From: Amoebidium appalachense
Lineage: Eukaryota > Ichthyosporea
Assembly: GCA_963693365.1 (NCBI GenBank)
Contig: CAVNZM010000007.1
Span: 620,001-684,000, forward strand
Direction: 5' to 3'
DNA: 64,000 nucleotides
Shown here: piece after piece, positions 45,635 through 54,609 of the stretch
Layout: every line of letters begins with the position of its first letter
Position numbering within the stretch: position 1 is the first letter of the stretch
Notes under the pieces: model-generated
What the model saw: only the letters and a program-made list of their open reading frames with translations
Databases searched by the model: none
Told to the model about the DNA's origin: nothing
Program-made: the position numbers and the translations under genes

Positions 45635-45895
45635 CTATGCATCCTCAGGCTCCATCATCTTCTGCAGTACAATTGCTGTCTGTCGTTGATTCTTCGGCAC
45701 CCACTTCTTGAATCCACACTTCTCCGCCAACTCATCGGGCAGATCTATATAGCCCTTTTCCGCAAGCTCTTGTGCGTATGCTCGTTGCTCCATCTGCGTC
45801 CGCCGGGTGGTGGCCTCGGTCGGCACAATAGTTGCCTGCACCACGGGTGCCTTGCCGGGCTCCTCCTTCAGCTTGTACTCCCATCGGTACGCCAT
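45635..45895 (-). CDS. small charged protein, unknown function
   Basis: An 86-residue intronless frame starting MAYRWEYKLKEEPGKAPVVQ and ending KMMEPEDA. It is helical and charged (RRTQMEQRAYAQELAEKGYI, DLPDELAEKCGFKKWVPKNQ), with no membrane segment and no recognised family. Its start lies 36 bases after the stop of the Cys-rich membrane protein, so the two may be co-transcribed. Confidence 0.6.
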   Translation of the reverse strand: MAYRWEYKLKEEPGKAPVVQATIVPTEATTRRTQMEQRAYAQELAEKGYIDLPDELAEKCGFKKWVPKNQRQTAIVLQKMMEPEDA

Positions 45896-45931
45896 ACTCT
45901 ATGCCACAAAAATCTCTGCCCCCCCAACCCT

Positions 45932-46324
45932 TCAAGTGCGCTCCTTGATCACCACCGCAGGCGCATGCGCACACGTGGGGCACGCCGGGCACTTCTGCTC
46001 GGGCGGGCAGCGCGTGCATGCGGGGCACTGTGCGCACCGGGCGGGGCTGGCACCGCACACGTGGCAGCGGGGGCAGTGCGCACACTTGCGGCGGGGAACG
46101 CAGCTGCCGCAGCTGGCACACATTGGGCACGCGCGCTGGCACTTGAGCACTGCCAGGCGCCGCCGCACACGTGGGCTGAACGTGTCCCAGAGCACGTAGA
46201 GGATCAGGCCGGCCAGGATGGCCAATAGGATGGGTGAGGGCCCGGGGGTGCTGCGCGGGCTTGTGCGGATCGGGGGAGGGGGTGCGAATGGGCTGGGTGG
46301 GGGAAGGGGTGCGCCAGCGTCCAT
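45932..46324 (-). CDS. Pro-rich, single-pass membrane protein with a Cys-rich CxxC tail
   Basis: 130 residues. A Pro-rich N-terminus (~30 residues) precedes one hydrophobic helix (ILLAILAGLILYVLW, ~32-46), then a basic stop-transfer stretch (SPRVRRRL) and a tail with about 19 Cys, mostly as CPxC/CxxC pairs (CPMCASCGSC, CAHCPRCHVC, CPACPTC). Repeated CxxC pairs suggest multiple zinc sites or a disulfide-rich knob. With the tail on the Arg-rich side of the helix, a cytosolic/inner location is favoured. A TTATATCG motif lies ~15 bases upstream of the ATG. No family is recognised; Cys-rich membrane proteins of this size are frequent in virions of large DNA viruses. Confidence 0.7.
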   Translation of the reverse strand: MDAGAPLPPPSPFAPPPPIRTSPRSTPGPSPILLAILAGLILYVLWDTFSPRVRRRLAVLKCQRACPMCASCGSCVPRRKCAHCPRCHVCGASPARCAQCPACTRCPPEQKCPACPTCAHAPAVVIKERT

Positions 46325-46383
46325 GTTACCCGGTGCACGATATAATGTGGGGTTGGGGTTGTGCGGGTAGATGGGAGGAGGGT

Positions 46384-46418
<35 letters not shown>

Positions 46419-46438
46419 CGCTCATGAGCAAGGGTATG

Positions 46439-46789
46439 GTGATAGCGATCATGACCCTACTCTCAAGCAACACAGGTGCAAGCGCACGGTGATAGCGCTC
46501 ATGACCCTACTCTCAAGCAACACAGGTGCAAGCGCACGGTGATAGCGCTCATGACCCTACTCTCAAGCAACACAGGTGCAAGCGCACGGTGATAGCGCTC
46601 ATGACCCTACTCTCAAGCAACATAGGTGCAAGCGCACGGTGATAGCGCTCATGACCCTACTCTCAAGCAACACAGGTGCAAGCGCACGGTGATAGCGCTC
46701 ATGACCCTACTCTCAAGCAACACAGGTGCAAGCGCACGGTGATAGCGCTCATGACCCTACTCTCAAGCAACACAGGTGCAAGCGCACGG
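46439..46789. repeat. 50 bp direct repeat, seven copies, no spacers
   Basis: Unit GTGATAGCGCTCATGACCCT + ACTCTCAAGCAACACAGGTG + CAAGCGCACG. Copies are contiguous and nearly identical. Preceded by a poly-G run (46388-46418). Confidence 0.95.
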
Positions 46790-47478
46790 GCAGGCCCGAC
46801 CATAACCCCGTTTTTACGGTAAAAAATACCCTAAACGTTTCAAAAATACCATCATATTTTCAGTTTATGGTAAACCCCTGCAAATTTCGTGGTAAGCTAA
46901 AATAGGAACCCCCTTTCACCCCCTTTAACTGGGGATGAAAATATACCATACACCCCAGGCAAAAATATTCCGGACTTCAAAAAATACCAAGAAACAAATC
47001 CGAATTTTCGGGCTTGCGCACGGGTTATGCCGAAGCAACACCAATTGGATTTGGCCAATCAGCGCGGCTAGCCGATGGTAACTAGATTTATCCAACCAAT
47101 CATCCGAAAAGATGTGTCATCCGCGTTTAGCCAATCAGCGCGATGACTGATGTTATTATATCCAAATCGTTTCAAATACACCGACCTCAGCTGCACGAAA
47201 ACACAACAGGATTTGGCATGCAGGGTATAGGTTTTATTTGTGGAGATTATTGACATAAATATTTTTCTGGGTAAACACGTAGGATGGGTGTCCGATATCA
47301 ACAGGCTTCGTTTCATGTTTTAGCAGTTCGCGTTCGGCTGCCCGCATACGGGCACCTATTAGCCGATCAAAGCATCAGATTCCACAGATCACTAGACCGA
47401 GTTTGATTGGCTCAGGATAAGATTTCACATAACACTAGATCGGTTTTGATTGGCTCAGTTCGGCAGCCTTAGGTATAT
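46790..47478. other. intergenic, CCAAT-rich
   Basis: AT-richer sequence with GCCAATCAGCGCG twice (47052 and 47130) and further CCAATCA/TGATTGG copies (47095, 47404, 47448). It probably includes the 5' flank of the helicase gene hidden in the gap. No coding frame. Confidence 0.55.
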
Positions 47479-47978
47479 NNNNNNNNNNNNNNNNNNNNNN
47501 NNNNNNNNNNNNNNNNNNNNNNNNNNNNNNNNNNNNNNNNNNNNNNNNNNNNNNNNNNNNNNNNNNNNNNNNNNNNNNNNNNNNNNNNNNNNNNNNNNNN
47601 NNNNNNNNNNNNNNNNNNNNNNNNNNNNNNNNNNNNNNNNNNNNNNNNNNNNNNNNNNNNNNNNNNNNNNNNNNNNNNNNNNNNNNNNNNNNNNNNNNNN
47701 NNNNNNNNNNNNNNNNNNNNNNNNNNNNNNNNNNNNNNNNNNNNNNNNNNNNNNNNNNNNNNNNNNNNNNNNNNNNNNNNNNNNNNNNNNNNNNNNNNNN
47801 NNNNNNNNNNNNNNNNNNNNNNNNNNNNNNNNNNNNNNNNNNNNNNNNNNNNNNNNNNNNNNNNNNNNNNNNNNNNNNNNNNNNNNNNNNNNNNNNNNNN
47901 NNNNNNNNNNNNNNNNNNNNNNNNNNNNNNNNNNNNNNNNNNNNNNNNNNNNNNNNNNNNNNNNNNNNNNNNNNNNNN
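47479..47978. other. assembly gap (500 N)
   Basis: Exactly 500 undetermined bases, probably a placeholder of unknown true size. Any open frame spanning it is meaningless. It removes the 5' part of the helicase gene. Confidence 1.
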
Positions 47979-48515
47979 GAGGAGGGTGACCGACGATGGG
48001 CCTGTTTTGAATCTTCGTCGGAGAGGAAGGGGCAGTTTGCATACTTTGCGGAATTTAAGGAACGACACTCCAATCCATCTGTTCTCCAGGCGATTTTGGA
48101 CGAGCTGATGGCTGAAGTGAATGTCCCCCAGCGTATGCCAACCCCTCCAACAACCGAACTTCGTTCACGGTTGACAGATCTTGGACGGCCAGACGAACTG
48201 CAGTTTCTACGCGACCTTGTGACGGGGGACAACGGATGTGAGGAATGGCCCAGACCTGTTGATGGCCAACGGTTCACCAGCACCGACCTGTTTAACTACT
48301 TTCGTCTGTGGCACGAGCGGAACGCAACCGGGCGCAGTCAGAGACCAAGCCAAAAGCTGTTTGGTAGTGCGCTTCGAGCTATTTTGGGACAATCAGTGGC
48401 TACCAAGGTCAATGGAGCATCTCGGTACTGTTATGTTTTGTCGTTTGAGAGGGTTGGTCTGTCGAAAGATGTTTGTCAGGCCATGGAGCAGGACCGTCTT
48501 GGTTCGCTGGAATAG
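47979..48515 (+). CDS. C-terminal part of a probable SF3 (D5/DUF5906-type) primase-helicase, 5' lost in gap
   Basis: The frame is open from the first base after the gap to TAG at 48513. It starts EEGDRRWACFESSSERKGQF, the position where SF3 primase-helicases carry the D-R-R-f-x-v block after sensor/Walker C. It continues through AYFAEFKERHSNPSVLQAIL, where a short helical domain precedes a P-x-T motif (RMPTPPTTELR). Its C-terminus has the winged-helix module of these proteins (TSTDLFNYFRLWHERNATGR, SQKLFGSALRAILG, ASRYCYVLSF). Order and spacing match the C-terminal third of DUF5906/D5-like helicases of plasmids, viruses and virophages; the Walker A/B core would lie in the gap. It would unwind DNA at an origin for replication of the element. 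The assignment rests on pattern memory, not alignment. Confidence 0.6.
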   Translation, partial: EEGDRRWACFESSSERKGQFAYFAEFKERHSNPSVLQAILDELMAEVNVPQRMPTPPTTELRSRLTDLGRPDELQFLRDLVTGDNGCEEWPRPVDGQRFTSTDLFNYFRLWHERNATGRSQRPSQKLFGSALRAILGQSVATKVNGASRYCYVLSFERVGLSKDVCQAMEQDRLGSLE

Positions 48516-48606
48516 CTGCGGGATCTTACGACAAGTAGCTACCCAGACACATTCCAAAGTGGTGTTTTATTATAGATTTTGAGTTGGGTTGATGATTTTA
48601 CTTAGT

Positions 48607-48706
48607 GGTAGTCGGGTCGTTGGGTGGTAACTTACTTTTAGAAAAAAATAAAAAGGTGAAAAATATTCCCAGTGCAAAAGCTAGCTACTACCGACGACCC
48701 GACTAC
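48607..48706. repeat. short inverted repeat after the helicase gene
   Basis: GTAGTCGGGTCGT (48607-48619) is complementary to ACGACCCGACTAC (48694-48706). It could form a hairpin at the 3' end of the helicase transcript or in the leader of the zinc-finger gene. Confidence 0.6.
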
Positions 48707-48734
48707 CGGGTTTCAGCAACCTCTTATTTTTTTG

Positions 48735-49322
48735 ATGCCATACATGAATATGCAAGACCATATATGTGCGATATGTAATAAGAAATTTTCAACAAAACAG
48801 AACCTCCAACGGCACGCCACATGTCATACCGGTGAAAAACCATTTTCCTGTACATGGCCTGGTTGTGCAGTACGGTGCACACAGCAGGTTGGCCTGGACG
48901 CACACCTTACAACTCACACTGGAGTAAAAAAATTTGAATGCAGCTACAGCGGATGCACATACAGGGCCCCGACATCTGGACGACTTCTGCGACACAAAAG
49001 AAGACACACAGGTGAACGCCCTTACGCTTGCGAACACGAGGAATGTGGCAGGCGCTTTTCACATAGGGGGGCACTTCTTATGCACTTACGAACGCACTAT
49101 CCAATACAACAGCTAATGTGCAAGGCTATTGGATGTGAAGCAACCTTCAAAACTGCCAATGCGCTCAAACTACATAACCGGATTCATACAGGTGAGCGTT
49201 TGTACACATGCGATGAGGAAGGGTGCTCAAAGGCCTTCTCATGGCGTAGTGGGCTGTGGCGACATCGAAAGGAGGTGCATAAACACAAACAACAAGATCA
49301 ACCGGGCAACCAACTCGTGTGA
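48735..49322 (+). CDS. six-finger C2H2 zinc-finger protein
   Basis: The first ATG is at 48735 (MPYMNMQDHICAICNKKF), giving 195 residues. The frame is open upstream to a GTG, which I did not use. Six consecutive fingers cover almost the whole protein; finger 1 is C-x2-C-x12-H-x3-H and later ones mostly C-x4-C-x12-H-x3-H (CTWPGC, CSYSGC, CEHEEC, CKAIGC, CDEEGC). Linkers are TGEKPF, TGVKKF, TGERPY, one degenerate (YPIQQLM) and TGERLY. The C-x4-C style and array resemble TFIIIA/ZIC/GLI-like DNA-binding arrays. No effector domain is present. It is probably a sequence-specific DNA-binding regulator of the element or host; the target is unknown. Confidence 0.85.
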   Translation: MPYMNMQDHICAICNKKFSTKQNLQRHATCHTGEKPFSCTWPGCAVRCTQQVGLDAHLTTHTGVKKFECSYSGCTYRAPTSGRLLRHKRRHTGERPYACEHEECGRRFSHRGALLMHLRTHYPIQQLMCKAIGCEATFKTANALKLHNRIHTGERLYTCDEEGCSKAFSWRSGLWRHRKEVHKHKQQDQPGNQLV

Positions 49323-49385
49323 AGTCCGCCTGGTGCGGCCCAGGAATAAAAATTACAAACTTAACCCCCCCCCCCCCCCCCCCCC

Positions 49386-49703
49386 CTACCACCTGTACGC
49401 CAGCACGCCAGCAAGCAGCACGAGCAGCACCATGCATGCAAGCGCTATGCCCCTCCACATCGAAGCGCTCTTGAGCTGTGCATCATGGTCGTCCAATGAA
49501 GTGCCCATGTAGAGCATGAAGCGCGTGTTGTTGTCGATGGTCAGGTGGTACTCGTGCGGGTCGGCGGCAATGTCATCCCTGCGCAACCACGAGTTACTCG
49601 GGTTGTCAAATCTCAGGTTTGCAATGTTCGGAGAAGTCATACCTTCCGAAGAGATAGTTTGGAGCGCCCCCTCCCCAGCAACTCGGGGAGCACACACAGA
49701 CAT
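49386..49703 (-). CDS. small tail-anchored membrane protein
   Basis: 105 residues beginning MSVCAPRVAGEGALQTISSE. A polar N-terminal ~80 residues (LRRDDIAADPHEYHLTIDNN, then FMLYMGTSLDDHDAQLKS) is followed by a C-terminal helix (GIALACMVLLVLLAGVLA) that ends YRW, so it looks tail-anchored. A TATATATG motif lies ~110 bases upstream on the same strand (complement of 49810-49820). Its 3' end abuts a poly-C run that separates it from the convergent zinc-finger gene. No family is recognised. Confidence 0.6.
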   Translation of the reverse strand: MSVCAPRVAGEGALQTISSEGMTSPNIANLRFDNPSNSWLRRDDIAADPHEYHLTIDNNTRFMLYMGTSLDDHDAQLKSASMWRGIALACMVLLVLLAGVLAYRW

Positions 49704-49889
49704 TATGCATCGCAGTGCTAATGGAACCTAAAAACCGCTGGGACGTAGGGCGCGCCAAGACGGAGGACGCACTGCTACAATGATCTTTGGCAACCTTGTT
49801 TTTCTTTGTCATATATATGGTCAATTTGATAGCTGTTCGATCTTGTGTCCAGAGCGGTGGTTGTAAAAGGCAACAACAACAACCCACTG

Positions 49890-50005
49890 CAAGTGTCACA
49901 AAGGGCACGCTGTGGGTGCATTAACACAAACAACAAGCCCCCCCCCCCCCCCTGAGTGCCAGCACGCCAGCACGAGCAGCACCATGCATGCAAGCGCTAC
50001 GGTCC
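49890..50005. repeat. partial copy of the 49.29-49.45 kb sequence
   Basis: GTGCATTAACACAAACAACA, a poly-C run and GCACGAGCAGCACCATGCAT repeat, in the same order, the sequence spanning the end of the zinc-finger gene and the end of the tail-anchored gene (49277-49445). Confidence 0.65.
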
Positions 50006-50042
50006 ACAACACAGGTGTGGAAGAGGAAGTGGCAATTTTTAT

Positions 50043-50519
50043 TTACTCCTCGTGTCCAGCACGGCTGCGCTTCTCGGTGGGCGCCGAAGTGTCCTCGGGC
50101 GACCGCGCGCGCTTCTTCTCGGTGGGCGCCGAAGTGTCCTCGGGCGACCGCGCGCGCTTCTTCTCGGGGGGCTTCTTGTGGAGGCGCTCCTCCTCGGAGC
50201 TCAAGATGCGAATGGGGCGCTCCTCGGTGGGGGACTCCTCGGCGGAGGTCTCGGGGTCGCTGAGGTTCTTCAGGCTCCTCCATGTCATACGGTACAGGCT
50301 CACGCTGGTCTTGAGGCGCTTGTACTTCTTGTGCAGCAACTTGTACTTGAGCTGCATCTCCCGCTCGCTGGCGCGCGCACGGTAGCGGTCACGCTTTGCC
50401 TCCTCGTACAGGTACTGCTGCCATTCGGGAGGCCACGTGGCAAATGACCCTGGGGGCCGTGGACTGGCAGGCTGCCCGGCTGGGTCAGGGCCGGCCTTTG
50501 CAGATGGTGTGCCGGACAT
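50043..50519 (-). CDS. small basic protein with repeated KKRARSPEDTSAPTE tail
   Basis: 158 residues beginning MSGTPSAKAGPDPAGQPASP. A Pro-rich N-terminus is followed by a basic helical centre (YLYEEAKRDRYRARASEREM, then KYKLLHKKYKRLK), a Ser/Glu-rich stretch and a C-terminus with two exact copies of KKRARSPEDTSAPTE, matching a 42 bp direct repeat at 50075-50158. The KKRAR motifs look like nuclear localisation signals. A CATAAAAT TATA-like box lies ~60 bases upstream on the minus strand. No family is recognised; a nuclear, nucleic-acid-associated role is likely. Confidence 0.6.
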   Translation of the reverse strand: MSGTPSAKAGPDPAGQPASPRPPGSFATWPPEWQQYLYEEAKRDRYRARASEREMQLKYKLLHKKYKRLKTSVSLYRMTWRSLKNLSDPETSAEESPTEERPIRILSSEEERLHKKPPEKKRARSPEDTSAPTEKKRARSPEDTSAPTEKRSRAGHEE

Positions 50520-50903
50520 TGTTGGTGAAGAGAAACAGGAAGAGTGAAAAGTGTCAGCAATCTGCTGAGTCGCGGCATTTTATGCCTGCCAGGCAGGGCA
50601 AGGCTGACAGCTGTCGCGTTTTGATTGGATGGACATGATTTATCTGATGGAATCAAAATTTACTTACCATGAGATGTAACCACATGATCCAATCGGAATT
50701 TATATTTACGATCCAATCGTGTGAGGCGTAATCTAGCGAGATCTCCAATCAAATGGCGCTACGGTCATGCCATACCAGTGCTTTTCAGATGGCTGATCGG
50801 ACTGACTACAAAAGGCGTCACTTTTTCGCTTTCTCTCTCACACACTCTCTCAGCGGATCGTTTCACTAGACAAATCACCACACGCTGGCATTCACGCACA
50901 AGC

Positions 50904-52314
50904 ATGGACCAAACACCTGAAGAGGCCGTGGCTTTGCCTTTCATCGTCCAGCCCCCCGGCTCGGACACGGACACGGTCGTCGTCTATGCCATGGACGACA
51001 AGTATCGGCTCCACCGGGACCCTGCCAGCGCTCGGCTGCTGGAAGTTGCGAGAGACGGCGACCTCCGCATCTTCGAAACACGGGAGAGCTTTGCTGCGTT
51101 CCGTTCAGTCCTTGAAAACGACATGAAAACTTTGCTGCTGCATTTGCAGAGACAACCCCGCGGGCCTGGGCGGGTGCCGCCCCCTCTGGGACACTTGTCT
51201 GCACTCCAGCGCGTTCCCAATGTACGCCGCCTTCCAGCGCTACGTGCTGGGGAAGCCGGACCATGAGGCTCTCCACGAGGGCACGCTCGGTCAAGGGGTT
51301 CAGGACTTCTTCATGCTCGTGGGGACGGCGCTATGCGAGCGGTCCGGTCTCAAGGCCCGACCCGCTGCCCACTTCAGTCAAGAGCCGGCCACTTCCGCCT
51401 TGGGTGCGTATACGTTATGCAAGGACATTGTCGACGTGGTGTACAATGATTGGGCTAACCGGGCCGTCGAGCACTTTGTGAACGAGTTGCCTTCCGTGTC
51501 ATGTCTCCAGTGCCGCTCGCCCGTCGACACAAAGAAGTGCACCCGCTGCAGAAACGCCTACTTCTGCAATGACATCTGTATGAAACAAAAGTGGCCCGAG
51601 CACAAGAAGGACTGCAAGGAGCAACCCACCCACCAAGACCCAACGGTGTCGAAAAACGAGGTCGTGGTCTACACCATGGACAGCCACTTGCGTTTCCACT
51701 CAGACCCGGTCTGCAACCTGATGCTAAAAGTTCTGGAGTGCGGCGACCTGCGTGTGTTTCGCAACAAGGAGCGCTACATGGAATGCGAGGCTACCCTGGC
51801 GGGCGAGATGCGTGCTATAGAGGAGCGGAGATGGGTGAACGACCCAACGGTGACTGCGGCCGAACGCGACATGGCTACCTACTTCGCGTGTTTTAGGCAC
51901 TACTGTGTCTTCCACCGCTACGTGCTGGAGGAGCGGGACTACAATGCCCTCTATGCCGGAAACATCAGCACGGGCGCCGGTATTGTCTTCAGAATGATGC
52001 TTCATGTACTGTGCGCGTCTTCCGGCCTCGCGCACACCACGCCCGAGGCTGTTCTGCAGATTGCGGAGTTTGCGGTGAGCACTCTTCCCGTGTCCACGGA
52101 GTACGACATGGACAACATGTGTATGTTTGAATGGTGCGACCGGGCCGTCAAGCACTTCATCGACAAGCTGCCCTCTGTCGTCTGTGCCACCTGCGGCTCG
52201 ACCGGGCGCACCAAGAAGTGCTCGGCCTGTAAGCACGTCTACTACTGCAGCAGGGACTGCCAGACCCGCGATTGGGATGAGCACAAGAAGGACTGCCAGA
52301 AGCAGGGCCCGTAG
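50904..52314 (+). CDS. internally duplicated MYND-finger protein, one frame change
   Basis: ATG 50904 (MDQTPEEAVALPFIVQPPGS). Two tandem modules each have a ~170-residue domain (VVVYxMD...LRxHxDP...GDLRxF... then FxRYVL...) followed by a MYND zinc finger: CLQCRSPVDTKKCTRCRNAY...C...C...H...C (about 51508-51612) and CATCGSTGRTKKCSACKHVY...C...C...H...C (about 52187-52296). All eight zinc ligands are present in each. The first module is broken by one base between about 51140 and 51165; the alignment with module two continues across the break in the +1 frame, so the open frame from 50904 to 51266 and that from 51220 to 52314 are one gene. MYND fingers bind Pro-rich peptides and occur in transcriptional co-repressors and SET proteins. 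No SET domain is seen; the repeated domain is unknown to me. Confidence 0.75.
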
Positions 52315-52338
52315 GGGATGGCCGTGGTGATGCTGTGT

Positions 52339-52520
52339 CTGTGTATATTTGTCATTGATGTAATTTCTCGGGTACTTGTTTCGTGTGCAAGTGATAGAAT
52401 TCATTCGGGGTTGTAGAATCGTATATTTGTCATTGATGTGATTTCTCGGGTACTTGTTTCGTGTGCAAGTGATAGAATTCATTCGGGGTTGTAGAATCGT
52501 ATATTTGTCATTGATGTAAT
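52339..52520. repeat. ~89 bp direct repeat downstream of the MYND gene
   Basis: GTATATTTGTCATTGATGT, then TTTCTCGGGTACTTGTTTCG and a GAATTCATTCGGGG tail, occurs in two full copies and one partial. Confidence 0.85.
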
Positions 52521-52757
52521 CTCGGGTTGTCAAACTTTAGGGGTAAATTCGGGTGGGTGGTTATGTGCATAATGGTATGTGATTTTTCCAACATCGATGT
52601 CGACAGAATAAATCTCAGTGCGTTTTTCGCTTTACTCGCACAATTTGTCGAAGGGCCAGCCTCCGGTATTTTGGCATGAACTCGTTGGCAAACACGTACT
52701 TCCTTGCACGTCTGTGACCCCTCTTTTTGGACTGACCTCCTTGTTTTGGCATGACCT

Positions 52758-53171
52758 CTACCCCAAAATTTTGGGCGCTTGCCCTGCACAACCCCTGTGA
52801 AACCATTTCCTCCTCTTACACCCAGCCGCACACTGGTTGCTGGTCCACGCGCCCTCCTCGAGCTCGAGGGACACCTTGCGCCACCCGGATTCTGCGCGCT
52901 TGATCTCGCACGCCACCACAATGTCTCCCGGTCGCACACCTGCGGTCCACATGCTTGTGCAACAGCGCACGCTCAGCACCTCACACTCCGATTCGGGCCC
53001 ACGTACACACACGCCGAAACACGCAAGCGCGCACTCGTGGTCATGCAGCGCCTCGAGAACTGGCACCTTGCGAATGAGTGTGCGCCGACGCAGGCGGGGA
53101 CTCTGGAGGGTATAAAAGCGTGTGTCTGACACGGGGAGCTGCCAGTCTGAATCTGCACCAGAACCGACCAT
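52758..53171 (-). CDS. possible small protein opposite the 53170 promoter
   Basis: The minus-strand frame has reasonable composition (PGDIVVACEIKRAESGWRKV, EECs and many Cys: ECALACFGVCV, VRCCTSM, QCAAGCKRRKW). It ends with a stop at 52758; a basic run in another frame (MPKQGGQSKKRGHRRARKYV, stop at 52615) follows at once, as if one base were missing. The only upstream ATG (53171) overlaps the start codon of the divergent gene and would place the TATA box inside the coding region, so the real start is unclear. It may be spurious. Confidence 0.3.
   Translation of the reverse strand: MVGSGADSDWQLPVSDTRFYTLQSPRLRRRTLIRKVPVLEALHDHECALACFGVCVRGPESECEVLSVRCCTSMWTAGVRPGDIVVACEIKRAESGWRKVSLELEEGAWTSNQCAAGCKRRKWFHRGCAGQAPKILG
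53111..53118 (+). promoter_or_regulatory. TATA box
   Basis: TATAAAAG 52 bases before the ATG at 53170. The same octamer stands upstream of the genes at 55894 and 59569. Confidence 0.7.
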
Positions 53172-53688
53172 GGCTTTTGAGCAGGACCTGAAGCTATTTG
53201 TCAATCGGCTGTCGCTGCTTGTATCCAACATGACGTTCGACTCGAACGGCGCCGGGAGGGTGGCAAGCCGGCCGCTACAGCTCCACGCAAGACTCGGCAA
53301 GGGCGACACGATGCTGTCGGACACGATGCTGCCGCTGCAGTCGGTGGAAACGTCGAACAGGACTGGACTCAACCACCTGGTGTTTTCGACGTGTCCACTG
53401 GAGGGGGCCGGGGATGCGGTGACCATCGACCTGGATTGGGGCAAGTCGTTTCGGCTGACCTGGGAGCGCTGGGACACCACGCTGTCGCTGCTGCCACCGA
53501 GGGATCCGACGGAGGAGGAGGGCATGAGCGAGGGACGAGCTGTCCCCATGGAGGCAAAGAGAAAACGAACAACCCTTCTGCGAATCGACTTTTTGAAGGA
53601 CTTCCTTTGGCATGACATGGGGTGCGACATTCTGTCGCTGCAGTTATATGAATCAGTACAGAAAAATAGGCGGCAGTGTAGAGAATAA
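53170..53688 (+). CDS. unknown protein, 172 residues
   Basis: Starts at MAFEQDLKLFVNRLSLLVSN just downstream of a TATA box, with the ATG in a CCATGG context. It has beta-strand-like segments (VTIDLDWGKSFRLTWERWDT), a basic patch (MEAKRKRTTLLRIDFLKDF) and a C-terminus LSLQLYESVQKNRRQCRE. No signal peptide or membrane segment, and no family recognised. Intronless, like its neighbours. Confidence 0.65.
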   Translation: MAFEQDLKLFVNRLSLLVSNMTFDSNGAGRVASRPLQLHARLGKGDTMLSDTMLPLQSVETSNRTGLNHLVFSTCPLEGAGDAVTIDLDWGKSFRLTWERWDTTLSLLPPRDPTEEEGMSEGRAVPMEAKRKRTTLLRIDFLKDFLWHDMGCDILSLQLYESVQKNRRQCRE

Positions 53689-54227
53689 TGCAGGTATCAC
53701 GCAGTGCGTGTGTGTGTGCGACTGCCGGTGAAGGTGCAACTGTGCCCTGGATGGCGCAGCATGTGAATATAAGGAGGCCCACAGCCAGGGAGTCATCGGA
53801 GCACATGTCTGGTGTGCGTTGGGATTATGGTCGATAATATTGTTACAAATATGTGGGTTTGGAGTGTCCATTAGGGAGCCAGCCCTACACTCAGGATATA
53901 TATATATATAAGTATAAGCAGATACACGTCACCTGAAACTTGTTGCACTGAGTAACAATAATTATCTTACTCAAGGTACTGATTCTGAGTAACACAGACA
54001 AGTGTCCCACACTAGATGTTACTCGACCAAATATGGTAAAGGTTTCCTTTTTAGGTATAAAAATATGCAATTGTCATATAGTGAGTAGGATGAGTAGGAT
54101 GAGTACGTACTCATCTACTGTGGGCTACGGGTATACCTAAATCTCAATCCAAAAGGAAATTGGAACACCCGGGGGGAGACCAGATGAGTAGGTACTCAAG
54201 CTACTCATCCTACTCACCCCATCACTG
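53689..54227. other. spacer with TA run and TACTCATC inverted motifs
   Basis: A TA run at 53899-53912. ATGAGTAGG/TACTCATC motifs occur in both orientations (54087-54215), able to pair. No gene. Confidence 0.55.
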
Positions 54228-54525
54228 CCTATAGGCATGCTCCGTGTGCAGGGCACTGATTTCTACCCTCTTCTGGTTGGTGCCAAGAGGCAGTGCCCTA
54301 CACGTGTGGTGTCTAAACAGCCTATAGGCATGCTCCGTGTGCAGGGCACTGATTTCTACCCTCTTCTGGTTGGTGCCAAGAGGCAGTGCCCTACACGTGT
54401 GGTGTCTAAACAGCCTATAGGCATGCTCCGTGTGCAGGGCACTAATTTGTTGTGCCTTCCTTTTTTGGTTAGATCTATACCCGGCCAATGGTTAGCAGCC
54501 ACGGGTTTGTTTTCATCAAGCTTGG
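54228..54525. repeat. internal repeat, left block (~90 bp unit x2.5)
   Basis: The unit GCCTATAGGCATGCTCCGTG + TGCAGGGCACTGATTTCTAC + CCTCTTCTGGTTGGTGCC... is repeated and followed by a unique end with AGATCTATACCCGGCCAATG and GGGTTTGTTTTCATCAAGCTT. The whole block reappears inverted at 59788-60476. Confidence 0.9.
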
Positions 54526-54609
54526 ACGTTAATACATACTAAGTAACAGAATGAAATCACTCGCAAGTGTTATCCCTCATGATTGTATCAATCCGTTTCA
54601 TCCGGAGTC

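Noticed and set aside
46439-46789. Possible CRISPR array (50 bp regular repeats)
   Set aside because: The repeats are contiguous with no unique spacers, and the genome is eukaryotic.
47435-48283. Open frames spanning the N gap on either strand
   Set aside because: They consist of undetermined bases; only the plus frame after 47978 has real sequence support.
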